From: Salinicola corii
GTDB lineage: Bacteria; Pseudomonadota; Gammaproteobacteria; Pseudomonadales; Halomonadaceae
Direction of reading: 5' to 3'
NCBI RefSeq assembly: GCF_008298015.1
Contig: NZ_VTPX01000002.1
Span: 124,001-188,000 of the forward strand
DNA length: 64,000 nucleotides
Positions 9,561-18,930 of the stretch are shown piece by piece. Position numbers and translations under genes: made by a program. Below the pieces are notes generated by a model, which saw nothing but the letters and a program-made list of their open reading frames with translations, was not told the origin of the DNA and searched no databases. How positions within the stretch are numbered: the stretch's first letter is position 1; each line of letters opens with the position of its first letter.

Positions 9561-10505
9561 TCAGTCCAGCAGGCCTTGCTCGGTCAGATAGTCATGGGCG
9601 ACCTGGTCCGCCGGCAGTCCGTCGACCTGGATCTTGCCGTTCAGCGCCTGCAGCGTCTCGCGATCAAGGGATTCGAACACCGGCTTCAGCAGCTCCTCGA
9701 TCTGCGGATAGGCCTCGAGCACCGACTGACGAACCACCGGAGCCGGCTCGTAGACCATCTGCACGCCCTGGGGATCGTCCATCACCTTTAGCTCGGCGGC
9801 GGCGATGGCGCCATCGGTTCCGTAGACCATGGCGGCGTTGGTGCCGCTGGTGCCCGCGGCAGCGGCACGGATGGTGGCGGCGGTGTTGCCGCCCGAGAGA
9901 ACCAGCAACTGGTCCTCACCGAGCGTGAAGTCGTAGGCGCGCTGGAAACTGGGCAGCGCCGCATCGCTCTCGACGAATTCCGCCGAAGCGGCCAGCTTGA
10001 TCTTGCCGCCGTCACTGACCCATCGGCCGAAATCGGCCATGCTGGAGAGATCGTTGTCATCGGCCACGTCCTGGCGTACGGCGATGGCCCAGGTGTTGTT
10101 GGCCGGTGCCGGCGTCAGCCATGCCAACTGATGCGCTTCGCTGTCGGCAGCCTTGATCTTGTCGTACCCCGCCTGCTCGTCCTTCCAGGCCGGATCGTCG
10201 GTGGTGTCGGTGAAGAACGCGCCGTTGCCGGTATATTCGGGATAGAGATCGATGTCGCCTGTCACCAGCGCTTGGCGCACGATATTGGTCGGGCCTAGCT
10301 GCAGCCGGCTATCGACCGGCAGATCGGCGTTTTCCAGCACGTCGACGATCATGTTGCCCAGCAGAGATCCTTCGGTGTCGATCTTGGAGGCGACGCGAAT
10401 CGGCTGCTGGTCGTCCTGCGCCACGGCCTGACCCATGCCGAGGCTGGCGGTGATCGCCGCGGCGGCGACGGAGGTGATGATACGAGCGGAGAGCGACGGG
10501 CGCAT
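9561..10505 (-). CDS. osmF: Osmoprotectant ABC transporter substrate-binding protein (OsmF/YehZ)
   Basis: A 314-residue periplasmic binding protein with a signal peptide (hydrophobic stretch ending in QAVAQDD near residue 30) and an OpuAC-type solute domain: IRVASKIDTEGSLLGNMIVD at the start and DIDLYPEYTGNGAFF near residue 110, the latter typical of OpuC/YehZ ligand pockets. It is the first gene of the transporter operon. Known homologues bind glycine betaine weakly or choline-like compounds; the specific ligand here cannot be read. In a halophile an osmotic role fits, but the E. coli system is not induced mainly by salt. Confidence 0.87.
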   Translation of the reverse strand: MRPSLSARIITSVAAAAITASLGMGQAVAQDDQQPIRVASKIDTEGSLLGNMIVDVLENADLPVDSRLQLGPTNIVRQALVTGDIDLYPEYTGNGAFFTDTTDDPAWKDEQAGYDKIKAADSEAHQLAWLTPAPANNTWAIAVRQDVADDNDLSSMADFGRWVSDGGKIKLAASAEFVESDAALPSFQRAYDFTLGEDQLLVLSGGNTAATIRAAAAGTSGTNAAMVYGTDGAIAAAELKVMDDPQGVQMVYEPAPVVRQSVLEAYPQIEELLKPVFESLDRETLQALNGKIQVDGLPADQVAHDYLTEQGLLD

Positions 10506-10751
10506 GGCGGCGTTCCTTTGCGATCGATGAGCTTGAAGACTCGGTTGTTGTGGGACGTCCGTCCGGGACCGCTTGCGTGGGTGACTTGGGCAAGGGTCGG
10601 ATCAACGAGAGTTTGAGTCTAGCGGCAGTGCGCCCGGTCGACCACCCGATGCCGAGTTCGGCGCGACCTGCTAGGCTTGGCGAACCCGAAGTGGCGTCCG
10701 GCTCGGGACGCCTCAATCAACGAAAGCGGTATCTCCAACAAGGAGCATGTC

Positions 10752-11069
10752 ATGAAAATTTCCGGCGCGGCGCTGATCGTGAGTGGCTTTCTATTGGCGG
10801 GCTGCAGCACTGCACCCAAGCCCGACGAGGCGCCTCGGCCTCCCGATGTGAAGCCCGTTCCCGAAGACGCCTGCGGTGCCCAGACGGTGGGTAGTCTGGT
10901 CGGGGAAACCCTTACCGATGAGCTTCAGGCGCAGATCGCGGATCGTTCGCGGGCCGCCGACATTCGAGTCCTCGAGCCCGGCAAGAGCTACACCATGGAC
11001 TACCGTGCGGAGCGGCTCGATATCAAGGTCGACGATCAGCGCATGATCACGGACATCTCCTGCGGTTGA
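10752..11069 (+). CDS. I78-type peptidase inhibitor lipoprotein
   Basis: A 105-residue lipoprotein. The signal peptide ends in the lipobox LLAGC with the lipidated Cys at residue 18, followed by a Pro-rich linker. The mature domain has the I78 inhibitor pattern: DACGAQTVGSLVG, VLEPGKSYTMDYRAERL and a terminal SCG, with the two Cys expected to form a disulfide. AAGGAG precedes the ATG. I78 proteins are thought to inhibit serine peptidases in the periplasm. It is a single-gene unit followed by a terminator. Confidence 0.85.
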   Translation: MKISGAALIVSGFLLAGCSTAPKPDEAPRPPDVKPVPEDACGAQTVGSLVGETLTDELQAQIADRSRAADIRVLEPGKSYTMDYRAERLDIKVDDQRMITDISCG

Positions 11070-11090
11070 TCGCGGGAACAGCAAGCTTCG

Positions 11091-11118
11091 AGGGCCGACC
11101 CGTTCGGCCCTTTTCTTT
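11091..11118 (+). terminator. Rho-independent terminator after the I78 lipoprotein gene
   Basis: An 8-bp stem (AGGGCCGA with TCGGCCCT), a five-base loop and a TTTTCTTT tail starting 22 bases after the stop codon. Confidence 0.85.
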
Positions 11119-11147
11119 CATGGAGCGGGCCGGTCGAGGAGGTTGCC

Positions 11148-12203
11148 ATGCTACGTACCGAGATCATCACCGAAGGGACGCTGAGCTGTTTTTCTCCCGG
11201 ACTGACATACGAAGACGGTTCGCCGGTCAACGTCGAGGTGTCGGCCGTGGTGTTCGACGGCCATCGTCTGATTCTGGCCAGCGACAAGCCGATTCCGGGA
11301 GCGGGGCGCTCGGCCGTCTTTGCCTTCGACCTGGTGGAGGGATTGCCGGATCCGGAGAGTCACCGGTTTCTGACCGCCGATGCCATCCGGCGCGCGGTCA
11401 AGTACGAGGACTTCGCCCTCACCGTCGATGGCCGCTACATCCTGGCGACCACTGGGTTCGACCGCATCGACGACGAGAGTCACGATCTCAACGCCTACAA
11501 TCACCTGCTGATCTGGCCGGTGGGCGAGCCGGACCGGGTGCAGGTCGTGGACCCGGACCCGCGCGACGGCGTCGAGGGTTCGCTGGAGCTGCGTCGCAAG
11601 CTCGACGGTGCCATCGGCATGCCGTACTACAAGATCGAAGGGCTGGCGGCGGTTCCGGCGTCGCCCGACCTGGGCGAACCCTGCGATGGCATGCTGCTGT
11701 TCGGCGTTCGAGAGCAGGGGCGCGCGCATGATGACTTCGACTACGTGGCACGCGTGGTGGGCGTTCACTATCGCATGACGGCCGGCGGTAACCTGGAATT
11801 CGTCGACGAACTCCGCGAGTGCTACCGCTTCGATCCTTCTGAGTACGCGGGGGTCCGGCACACCTGCGGCCTGTCGAGCCTCGAATACGATCCCTTCAAC
11901 GACCGCCTCTACCTGATGGCCAGTTTCGAGGTGGAAGACGAGCATGGCGAGCAGATCGGTGGCTATCTGTGGTCGATGCCGCTGGCCGACCTGAGTGCCG
12001 GGGCCTGGCCCTCGATCGTCGAGAACGTCCACGGCGAGGCGCTGGAGTTCGAGCACAAGGCGGAGGGGTTGGCGGTGCTCGACGCCGAGCGGCTGTTCGT
12101 GGCCTACGATAACGATCGCGACATGTCGCTGGGCCGAATCGACGAGCGGGACGAACGGGACGCCTGCGAGGCGCCCTACACGCTGTTGCGAATCGTGGGA
12201 TGA
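11148..12203 (+). CDS. Conserved hypothetical, DUF3616-like beta-propeller
   Basis: A 351-residue soluble protein without a signal peptide. It contains repeated short beta-strand segments (VVFDGHRLILASDKP, GRYILATTGFDR, DGMLLFGVREQG, DRLYLMASFEVE, ERLFVAYDNDRD), each about 40-70 residues apart, resembling propeller blades of the DUF3616 type, plus a KIEGLAAVP-like motif (residue 160) and HKAEGLAVLD (residue 305) seen in such proteins. The ATG has GAGGAGG upstream. No enzyme motif is visible and neighbours give no functional hint. Confidence 0.7.
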   Translation: MLRTEIITEGTLSCFSPGLTYEDGSPVNVEVSAVVFDGHRLILASDKPIPGAGRSAVFAFDLVEGLPDPESHRFLTADAIRRAVKYEDFALTVDGRYILATTGFDRIDDESHDLNAYNHLLIWPVGEPDRVQVVDPDPRDGVEGSLELRRKLDGAIGMPYYKIEGLAAVPASPDLGEPCDGMLLFGVREQGRAHDDFDYVARVVGVHYRMTAGGNLEFVDELRECYRFDPSEYAGVRHTCGLSSLEYDPFNDRLYLMASFEVEDEHGEQIGGYLWSMPLADLSAGAWPSIVENVHGEALEFEHKAEGLAVLDAERLFVAYDNDRDMSLGRIDERDERDACEAPYTLLRIVG

Positions 12204-12273
12204 CAGAGACTTTGCCGGTGACCGGGCGCGCCTCGTGGCGCGTTGACGGAAGCCACGACAGGAAACCGGGACC

Positions 12274-12807
12274 ATGCTGAAGGATTCCCCGCGCGCCTAC
12301 GGCCGATTGACGCGAACCCTGCACTGGCTGGTCGCGGTGCTGGTCGTCACGCAGTTGAGCAGCGTGTTCGTCAACGCCGTATGGAAGGACAACGCCTTCA
12401 GCCAGGCGATCTTCCCGTGGCACACCACCATCGGGGTGGGCGTGCTGATACTGATGACGGCACGTACGCTGTGGGCGCTTTCCCAGCGTCGGCAGCGCCC
12501 GCGCCACGAAGGGAGATTGCAGCGCCTGGCCATCGGCGGTCACATCGTGATGTATGCCCTGCTGATCCTGATGCCGCTGTCGGGTGCCTTGATGACCTGG
12601 GGCATGGGTTACGGCGTCCACGTGTTCGGCAAGGCCTGGTTCGAAGGCGCCGATGCGCCCTGGGCCGCCAGCTTCGGCGGCCTGCACGGGACCTTCGCCT
12701 GGCTGTTGACGCTCATGATCGTCGGTCACGTCTGCATGGCGCTGTACCACCACTTCCGGCTTCGGGATGGCACGTTGCGCCGGATGCTCGGACCGGCGCC
12801 CGACTGA
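12274..12807 (+). CDS. Cytochrome b561 family protein
   Basis: A 177-residue, four-helix inner-membrane di-haem cytochrome. Haem-ligand-type His occur in LHWLVAV (helix 1), PWHTTIG (helix 2), GGHIVMY (helix 3) and GHVCMALYHHF (helix 4), the usual b561 spacing. Bacterial CybB/YodB-type proteins pass electrons between ubiquinone and periplasmic acceptors, or oxidise superoxide in CybB. The gene stands alone between a hypothetical gene and a convergent membrane protein gene, so the partner is unknown. Confidence 0.87.
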   Translation: MLKDSPRAYGRLTRTLHWLVAVLVVTQLSSVFVNAVWKDNAFSQAIFPWHTTIGVGVLILMTARTLWALSQRRQRPRHEGRLQRLAIGGHIVMYALLILMPLSGALMTWGMGYGVHVFGKAWFEGADAPWAASFGGLHGTFAWLLTLMIVGHVCMALYHHFRLRDGTLRRMLGPAPD

Positions 12808-12816
12808 CTCGCCGGA

Positions 12817-13884
12817 TCAGGCGCCGGACTCGCGACCCGGAGGGGCGTCATGCCGTGTCCGAGACTCGCTGAGCTCGCTCTTCCAGCGTTTGACCGCCAT
12901 CTGCTCCTTGAGCAGCTCCAGCATGTCGATCAGCACCTGCTGGGTAACCCGATCGGTCTTGTCGTCGACCTGCAGCCAGGCATCGACGCCGCTGCTGACC
13001 AGCTCTGCCAGCAGCGAGTGGAAATGCGGCGAGTTCAGGCCATCGATGGCTTCGTGGACGACGCGGCTGGCAATGTCGCTGAGGCTGCGCTCGATGCTCT
13101 CCGCGACGGCATCGCCCATCGGCAATCGGCGCAGGCGGCGCAGCTCGTCGTTCTCCTCCATCGTCCTGGCGACCAGGGCCGCCACGTAGCGATGCACCTG
13201 ATGGTGGTTCTCGGCGTACCCCTTGCTGATCGTGCGCTCAAGCCGAGTGGCGATTTCATCGACCATTGCCGCCTTGCGGGGCTGGATCACCTCGGTCGAG
13301 ATGCGCCGGGTCAGATGTTCGCTGTGATGGATCTCGTCCTGCATCTCGCCGAGCAGGTTGATGGCGACGCGATCGGAGATCTCCTCCATCAGCACGCCGT
13401 AGTAGGTGCGATAGAAGCGATAGAGGCGCCAGCGTGTCACGTCGATGAGGCCCAGGCGCTGCAGGCGGATCAACAGCGAGATGACACGCAGGACGCGCAG
13501 CAGGCGGAATCCGGCCAGCGGGATGCAGCCGAGCACGTCGTACCAGTGCACGAAGGGGTAGAAGAACCAGCGGGCATAGCGGCGCTGGGCGATGGCGATG
13601 ACCCAGCCCAGCAGCACGTCGAGCAGAAAGATGGCGACGAAACAGAGGTCGATCTCGACGAAATTGGCTCTGATGCTGGTGTCGTAGGCGGCGTGAAGAC
13701 CCGGCGCCACGGCATGGAAAGCGGTGTTGAGCGGCGGGATCAGGAACAGACTGTCGAACAGCAGCAGCGCCAGATTGATCGCCACCAGCACGACGACGGC
13801 AAGGTCCCAGATCATCAACAGCCGCTCGCCGAGCCGGCTGGGCCGCCTGGTGGCGCGGGATTGCTGGAATTCGGTTTCAGGCAT
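12817..13884 (-). CDS. Voltage-sensor-like membrane protein without a pore
   Basis: A 355-residue protein with four N-terminal membrane segments (roughly residues 22-47, 72-97, 105-120 and 124-145). The fourth is preceded by WYDVLGCIP and contains regularly spaced arginines (RLLRVLRVISLLIRLQRL), as in the S4 of voltage-sensor domains; acidic residues lie in the second segment (EIDLCF, LLDVL). No S5-P-S6 pore follows; the remaining ~200 residues are charged, helical and cytosolic. Homologues are usually annotated as ion transporters or hypothetical. Function unknown; it could be a proton channel-like or sensor protein. Confidence 0.7.
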   Translation of the reverse strand: MPETEFQQSRATRRPSRLGERLLMIWDLAVVVLVAINLALLLFDSLFLIPPLNTAFHAVAPGLHAAYDTSIRANFVEIDLCFVAIFLLDVLLGWVIAIAQRRYARWFFYPFVHWYDVLGCIPLAGFRLLRVLRVISLLIRLQRLGLIDVTRWRLYRFYRTYYGVLMEEISDRVAINLLGEMQDEIHHSEHLTRRISTEVIQPRKAAMVDEIATRLERTISKGYAENHHQVHRYVAALVARTMEENDELRRLRRLPMGDAVAESIERSLSDIASRVVHEAIDGLNSPHFHSLLAELVSSGVDAWLQVDDKTDRVTQQVLIDMLELLKEQMAVKRWKSELSESRTRHDAPPGRESGA

Positions 13885-13935
13885 CGAACGTCCTTGTCCG
13901 TCGGGTTGGCGACGCTATGGCAAAAGGGTGGGATG

Positions 13936-14454
13936 TCACTGTCCGGCCGGATAGGCCTTGAGATGTTCGGCCATGGCGTTGCGCTCCTCCTCGGCTTCCT
14001 GCTTGCGCAACTTCTTGCGTAGCGCAGCCTTCTCGAAGCGTAGCTTTTGCAGCGGGGTCTTCAATTCCAGCGAGGGCACCGGGACCGGCCTGCCGTCACT
14101 GTCGACCGCGACCATGGTCAGGTAGCAGCTGTTGGTGTGCCGTATCACCCGTTCCTGGATCGATTCGGCCAGCACCTTGATGCCGACCTCCATCGACGAG
14201 CGGCCGACGTGGTTGATCATCGCCAGGAAGGTCACCAGTTCGCCGACGTGGATCGGCTGCTTGAACAGGACCTGATCGACGGAGAGCGTCACCACGTAGC
14301 TGCCGGCATAGCGGCTGGCGCAAGCGTAGGCGACTTCGTCGAGCTTCTTGAGAATCGCCCCGCCATGCACCTTGCCGCTGAAGTTGGCCATGTCGGGGGT
14401 CATGAGTACGGTCATCGACAGCTCGTGCTGTCGGGGCAGATCATCGGGCGTCAC
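13936..14454 (-). CDS. Acyl-CoA thioesterase, YciA/hotdog family
   Basis: A 172-residue single hotdog-domain thioesterase: MTVLMTPDMANFSGKVHGGAILKKLDEVAY near the N-terminus contains the catalytic Asn/Asp region and HGG loop, and RHTNSCYLTMVAVD is the later core strand. The GTG at 14454 has GAGG five bases upstream and removes an unsupported N-terminal extension. The last 45 residues are a basic, charged helix (KAALRKKLRKQEAEEERN), longer than in YciA. Family members hydrolyse short to long acyl-CoAs in the cytoplasm. Confidence 0.85.
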   Translation of the reverse strand: MTPDDLPRQHELSMTVLMTPDMANFSGKVHGGAILKKLDEVAYACASRYAGSYVVTLSVDQVLFKQPIHVGELVTFLAMINHVGRSSMEVGIKVLAESIQERVIRHTNSCYLTMVAVDSDGRPVPVPSLELKTPLQKLRFEKAALRKKLRKQEAEEERNAMAEHLKAYPAGQ

Positions 14455-14580
14455 GGTATCCTCGGTCTCGTCTGGTGCGGCATTTTTATGCGCCAGATGT
14501 ACCACGTTTGGCCCGGGCTGCCCATCGATCGTCCCGCATGGTCGCTCACGTCCGCTCCCGGGCGTGAGCCTCGAGGGCGG

Positions 14581-15894
14581 CTAGATCAGGGTCAGCCCCA
14601 GCCCGATCACCACCCCCGTGACCGCCAGCTGGATCAGGCAGAAGCCCATGATGTCCTTGGCCTTGAGCCCGGCGATGGCGAGCACCGGCAAGGCCCAGAA
14701 CGGCTGCAGCAGGTTGGTCCAGGCGTCGCCCCAGGCAACGCCCATGGCGACGCGCGAGACATCGGCTCCCAGTGCTTCGGCCGCCGGCAGCATGACCGGT
14801 GCCTGAACCGCCCACTGGCCGCCGCCGGAGGGGACGAACAGGTTGACGATGCCGGCGCTGATGAACGACCAGAAAGGCAGCGTATCGGCAGTGGCGATGG
14901 CAACGAACATCTCGGAGAGCGACTGCGCCAGACCGGACTGCATCATGATGCCCATGATGCCGGCATAGAACGGAAACTGGATCACGATCCCGGCGCCGCC
15001 CCGGATCGCCTCGTTGAGGCTGGCAAGCAGGCTGCGCGGGGTGCGATGGAACACGATGGCGAGCGACAGGAACAGGAAGTTGACGCTGTTGAGGTTGAGT
15101 CCGCCGCCGGCGAAGACGAAGTAGTGGACCATGTAGAGCAGTCCCGGCACGCCCACCAGCAGCGACAGCAGGGTGCTGTTCTCCAGGCGCTCGGCGGGTC
15201 GCTGGGCCTGGCTGGCGTCCGGGGCTTCCGGTTCCGAGAGCTGGTCGCGGCTGACGAAGACGCTCTCGTTCTCCGGTGGCAGCATCCAGCGATTGATCAG
15301 CGGCATGATGACGAACAGGGCGACGACGATGGCCAGGTTGTAGCCCGCGAAGATCGTCTGCGAGGTGGGGATGATGCCGATCTGGGCCTCGCTGAAGTGC
15401 CCCGGCGTGGCGATGGTCAGCGGGATCGAACCGGCCAGCCCTCCGTGCCACACGACGAAACCGGAGTAGGCGCTGGCGATCAGCAGCCGGTAATCGACCC
15501 GAATCTGACGCGCCAGCGCCTTGGCGAACAGGGCCCCGATGACCAGCCCGAAGCCCCAGTTGATCCAGCTCGCGGCGAGCGACACCAGGGTCACCAGAAT
15601 GATCGCGCCGGCGGGCGTCCGGACCGTCGCGGCGAGTCTGTCCAGCAGGCGCTTGATCGGCGGCGAGTTGGCCAGCATGAACCCGGTCACCAGCACCATC
15701 AGCATCTGCATCGAGAACGACAGCAGGCCCCAGAAGCCGTCGCCCCAGTACTGCATGACCGCCAGCGGCGATTGCCGTTCGAACAGCATCGCGGCCAGTG
15801 CGGCGATGATCGTCAGCAGCAGCACGAAGATGTAGGGGTCGGGCAGGTAGCGCTCGACCAGCTTGACCGCCGGGCGGGAGAGGCGCTGCAGCAT
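14581..15894 (-). CDS. atoE: Short-chain fatty acid transporter, AtoE family
   Basis: A 437-residue membrane protein with about 10-12 hydrophobic helices. The start MLQRLSRPAVKLVERYLPDPYIFVLLLT aligns with the usual AtoE N-terminus, so I chose the ATG at 15894 although an upstream ATG at 15951 has a better AAGG ribosome site. WINWGFGLVIGALFAK (near 125) and a late GGGQWAVQAPVML motif (near 345) are family hallmarks. AtoE takes up acetoacetate or short-chain fatty acids. No ato operon genes flank it, so it acts here as a stand-alone carrier. Confidence 0.85.
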   Translation of the reverse strand: MLQRLSRPAVKLVERYLPDPYIFVLLLTIIAALAAMLFERQSPLAVMQYWGDGFWGLLSFSMQMLMVLVTGFMLANSPPIKRLLDRLAATVRTPAGAIILVTLVSLAASWINWGFGLVIGALFAKALARQIRVDYRLLIASAYSGFVVWHGGLAGSIPLTIATPGHFSEAQIGIIPTSQTIFAGYNLAIVVALFVIMPLINRWMLPPENESVFVSRDQLSEPEAPDASQAQRPAERLENSTLLSLLVGVPGLLYMVHYFVFAGGGLNLNSVNFLFLSLAIVFHRTPRSLLASLNEAIRGGAGIVIQFPFYAGIMGIMMQSGLAQSLSEMFVAIATADTLPFWSFISAGIVNLFVPSGGGQWAVQAPVMLPAAEALGADVSRVAMGVAWGDAWTNLLQPFWALPVLAIAGLKAKDIMGFCLIQLAVTGVVIGLGLTLI

Positions 15895-15965
15895 GAGGGG
15901 TATCTCGTCGGTGAACGTGGGGCGAGCGTAACGCATCCCTGCACTCGCCATCAGTCAACCTTGGT

Positions 15966-17342
15966 CTAGCGAGTTGTTTCCGGGGAGGTTTCGCCGCCGG
16001 CGGCCGGGGACCAGCGGGTCCTGCGGTAGTGCAGGTAACAGATGCCGAGAGAGGTCGAGCGGACTAGGGTGAACAACAGGAACGCAAACCACAGGCCGTG
16101 GTTGCCGTAGTCCCGTGTCAGCCACCACACCGGCAGATAGCAGGCGATGGCCAACCACACGGTGTCGCGCATCGCACGGCTTTCGGTAGCGCCGATGAAG
16201 ACGCCATCGAGCAGGTAGCTCCATACCGCCAGCGCCGGCATGGCGATCATCCAGGGCAGATAGTCGGAGGCGGTGGCGCGGACCTCCGGCAGGTCGGTCA
16301 GCAGCGATATCAGCCCATCACCGGCGACCGCGAACAGCAGCATCGAGCCGCCCGCCACCAGCAGCGACAGTCTGCCGGCGGCGCTCACGGCGTCGCCGAA
16401 GTCGTTCCAGTCGCGTCGTCCCACCGAGCGCCCGGTCAGCGCCTCGGCGGCGTTGGCGAAGCCGTCCAGGGCGAACGAGACGAGCATGATGAACTGCAGC
16501 AGCACGGCGTTGGCGGCCAGGACGGTGTCGCCGAAATTGGCCCCCTGCGCGGTGAAGAACGCCTGGGCAAACAGCAGTCCCAGCGTTCGCACGAACAGAT
16601 GCTGGTTGACGCGAATCAGCGCCGAGTAATGGCTCCATACCCACAGCGCCTGACGCGACAGCGATCCGCCCAGTTGCCGACAGTGGATGGCGACCCGCCA
16701 CAGGCCGAAGGCCAATGCGCTGTAGTCGGCGATCAGCGAGGCCCAGGCCACGCCGTCGCTGGCCAGCCCGAAGCCGACCACGAACAGCAGGTCGAGCACG
16801 ATGTTGACACCGTTGGTGAGCAGCAGGATCGCCAGCGTGATGCGCGTCTTCTGCTGACCGATGAACCAGCCCAGGATGGCGTAATTGGCCAGCACCGCCG
16901 GCGCCGAGAAGATCCGGATATGGGCGTAGTCGGCGGCAAGCTCCATCGCCGCCTCGCTGCCATCGAGCAGCCACAGGCCGAAATCGATCAACGGTTTCGA
17001 CAGCAGGATCAGCGCCAGTCCGATCGTGGCCGCCATCACCAGCGATTGCGCCAGCAGCAGGCGCACGTCGCTGTCGTTCTCGCGACCCACCGCCTGGGAG
17101 GTCAGGCCGGTGGTGCCCATGCGCAGAAAGCCGAATCCCCAGTAGAGGAAACTGAACAGCGTGGCGCCGAGGGTCACCGCCGCCAGATAGCGCGAATCCG
17201 GCAGATGGCCGACGACGGCCGTGTCCACCAGGCCCAGCAGCGGTACCGTGATGTTGGAGAGGATGATCGGCCAGGCCAGCTTCCAGACGTGACGGGTCGT
17301 GTAGCGGCGGGAGGGATGATGATCGGTGGCGTTGCGATCCAC
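15966..17342 (-). CDS. MATE family efflux transporter (DinF-like)
   Basis: A 458-residue protein with 12 hydrophobic helices in two similar halves, as in MATE transporters. WPIILSNITVPLLGLVDTAVVGHL at residues 25-48 and LTSQAVGREN near 82 match the DinF branch; the second half begins near 240 (ALDGFANAAEALTGRSVG). DinF-type MATE proteins export toxic organic cations or oxidants using Na+ or H+. It is flanked by unrelated genes on the same strand and is probably a single transcription unit. Confidence 0.88.
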   Translation of the reverse strand: MDRNATDHHPSRRYTTRHVWKLAWPIILSNITVPLLGLVDTAVVGHLPDSRYLAAVTLGATLFSFLYWGFGFLRMGTTGLTSQAVGRENDSDVRLLLAQSLVMAATIGLALILLSKPLIDFGLWLLDGSEAAMELAADYAHIRIFSAPAVLANYAILGWFIGQQKTRITLAILLLTNGVNIVLDLLFVVGFGLASDGVAWASLIADYSALAFGLWRVAIHCRQLGGSLSRQALWVWSHYSALIRVNQHLFVRTLGLLFAQAFFTAQGANFGDTVLAANAVLLQFIMLVSFALDGFANAAEALTGRSVGRRDWNDFGDAVSAAGRLSLLVAGGSMLLFAVAGDGLISLLTDLPEVRATASDYLPWMIAMPALAVWSYLLDGVFIGATESRAMRDTVWLAIACYLPVWWLTRDYGNHGLWFAFLLFTLVRSTSLGICYLHYRRTRWSPAAGGETSPETTR

Positions 17343-17456
17343 GGCATTCCTTGGGCTGACGAACGTGACACGGGTCGATACCGGCGGTTCGACAGAATAC
17401 GCCGAAGCGAGGCGCGTCGCGATGCCGGAATGGGCGGAGAGGACGCCAGACGGTGG

Positions 17457-17996
17457 CTATAGCAGGGGCAACCGCCTGACAAGGGTGTCCACTTCGGCCT
17501 GGTGAGTCAGTCGGACGAAGCGGATATGGCGATAGGTCGGGTCGATCATGGCCTCCAGGTAGCGTCTGCGGTTCTGACGCCATGTCCCCTGCGACCAGAG
17601 CAGGATCGAGCGGCGACTGAGGAAGGTCTGGCGGAAGCTTTCCCGGTTGCCGGTGCCGGGCCAGAGTTCCTCGCGGGTGACGATGCGGGCGATGGCGCGG
17701 CGAACGGATTGGCTCATCACCCGCCAGAAGCCCAGGTCGAGCCAGATGACGATATCCGCCTCGTGCCACTTGATATGACGGGTGCGATCGAAATTGCCGT
17801 CGATGACCCAGCCGTCCGGCGACGCAGCCATGGCCCGGCGGAGGCGAGCGAAGAATTCGTCGTCGGGCGTGCCCTGCCAGCCGGCTTGCCAGTAGAGCTG
17901 GTCGAGCTGGATATGCGGGATCTCCAGCACGCTGGCGAGCTGCCTCGCCAGCGTGCTCTTGCCGCTGCCACTGGTACCGACGACGTTGATCTTCAT
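17457..17996 (-). CDS. P-loop NTPase, FlaR/adenylate-kinase-like
   Basis: A 179-residue P-loop protein: Walker A GTSGSGKSTLARQLA at residues 8-22, then IPHIQLDQLYWQAGWQ, DGWVIDGNFDRTRH near 65 and a Walker B-like DIVIWLDLGFW near 82. This is the pattern of the small kinases annotated as DNA topology modulation protein FlaR or adenylate-kinase-like ATPases. No target domain follows. Real substrate unknown; a nucleoside or small-molecule kinase role is most likely by fold. Confidence 0.75.
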   Translation of the reverse strand: MKINVVGTSGSGKSTLARQLASVLEIPHIQLDQLYWQAGWQGTPDDEFFARLRRAMAASPDGWVIDGNFDRTRHIKWHEADIVIWLDLGFWRVMSQSVRRAIARIVTREELWPGTGNRESFRQTFLSRRSILLWSQGTWRQNRRRYLEAMIDPTYRHIRFVRLTHQAEVDTLVRRLPLL

Positions 17997-18078
17997 GGTG
18001 GGCGTTTCGCGAATGACGAGCGCGAGCCGGATATCCGGTCTGCCCGTCTGCAGGTCATTGGGAGGGCGTCGAGCCGGC

Positions 18079-18838
<760 letters not shown>

Positions 18839-18930
18839 TCAGGAGACTCCGCGCTGACCGGGAACGTGGCGGACGGCCGACTCCTCGGTCGAAGTCGATT
18901 TCCTGTCCGAGCGTCGTTTACGGGCCGATC

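Noticed and set aside
14047-15969. 640-codon plus-strand frame opposite the thioesterase and atoE genes
   Set aside because: Spans two real genes on the other strand, with shadow-type composition (His/Gln/Asp/Arg-rich) and no domain.
16098-17462. 454-codon plus-strand frame opposite the MATE gene
   Set aside because: Gln/Arg/His-rich shadow of the transporter; no ribosome site or family.
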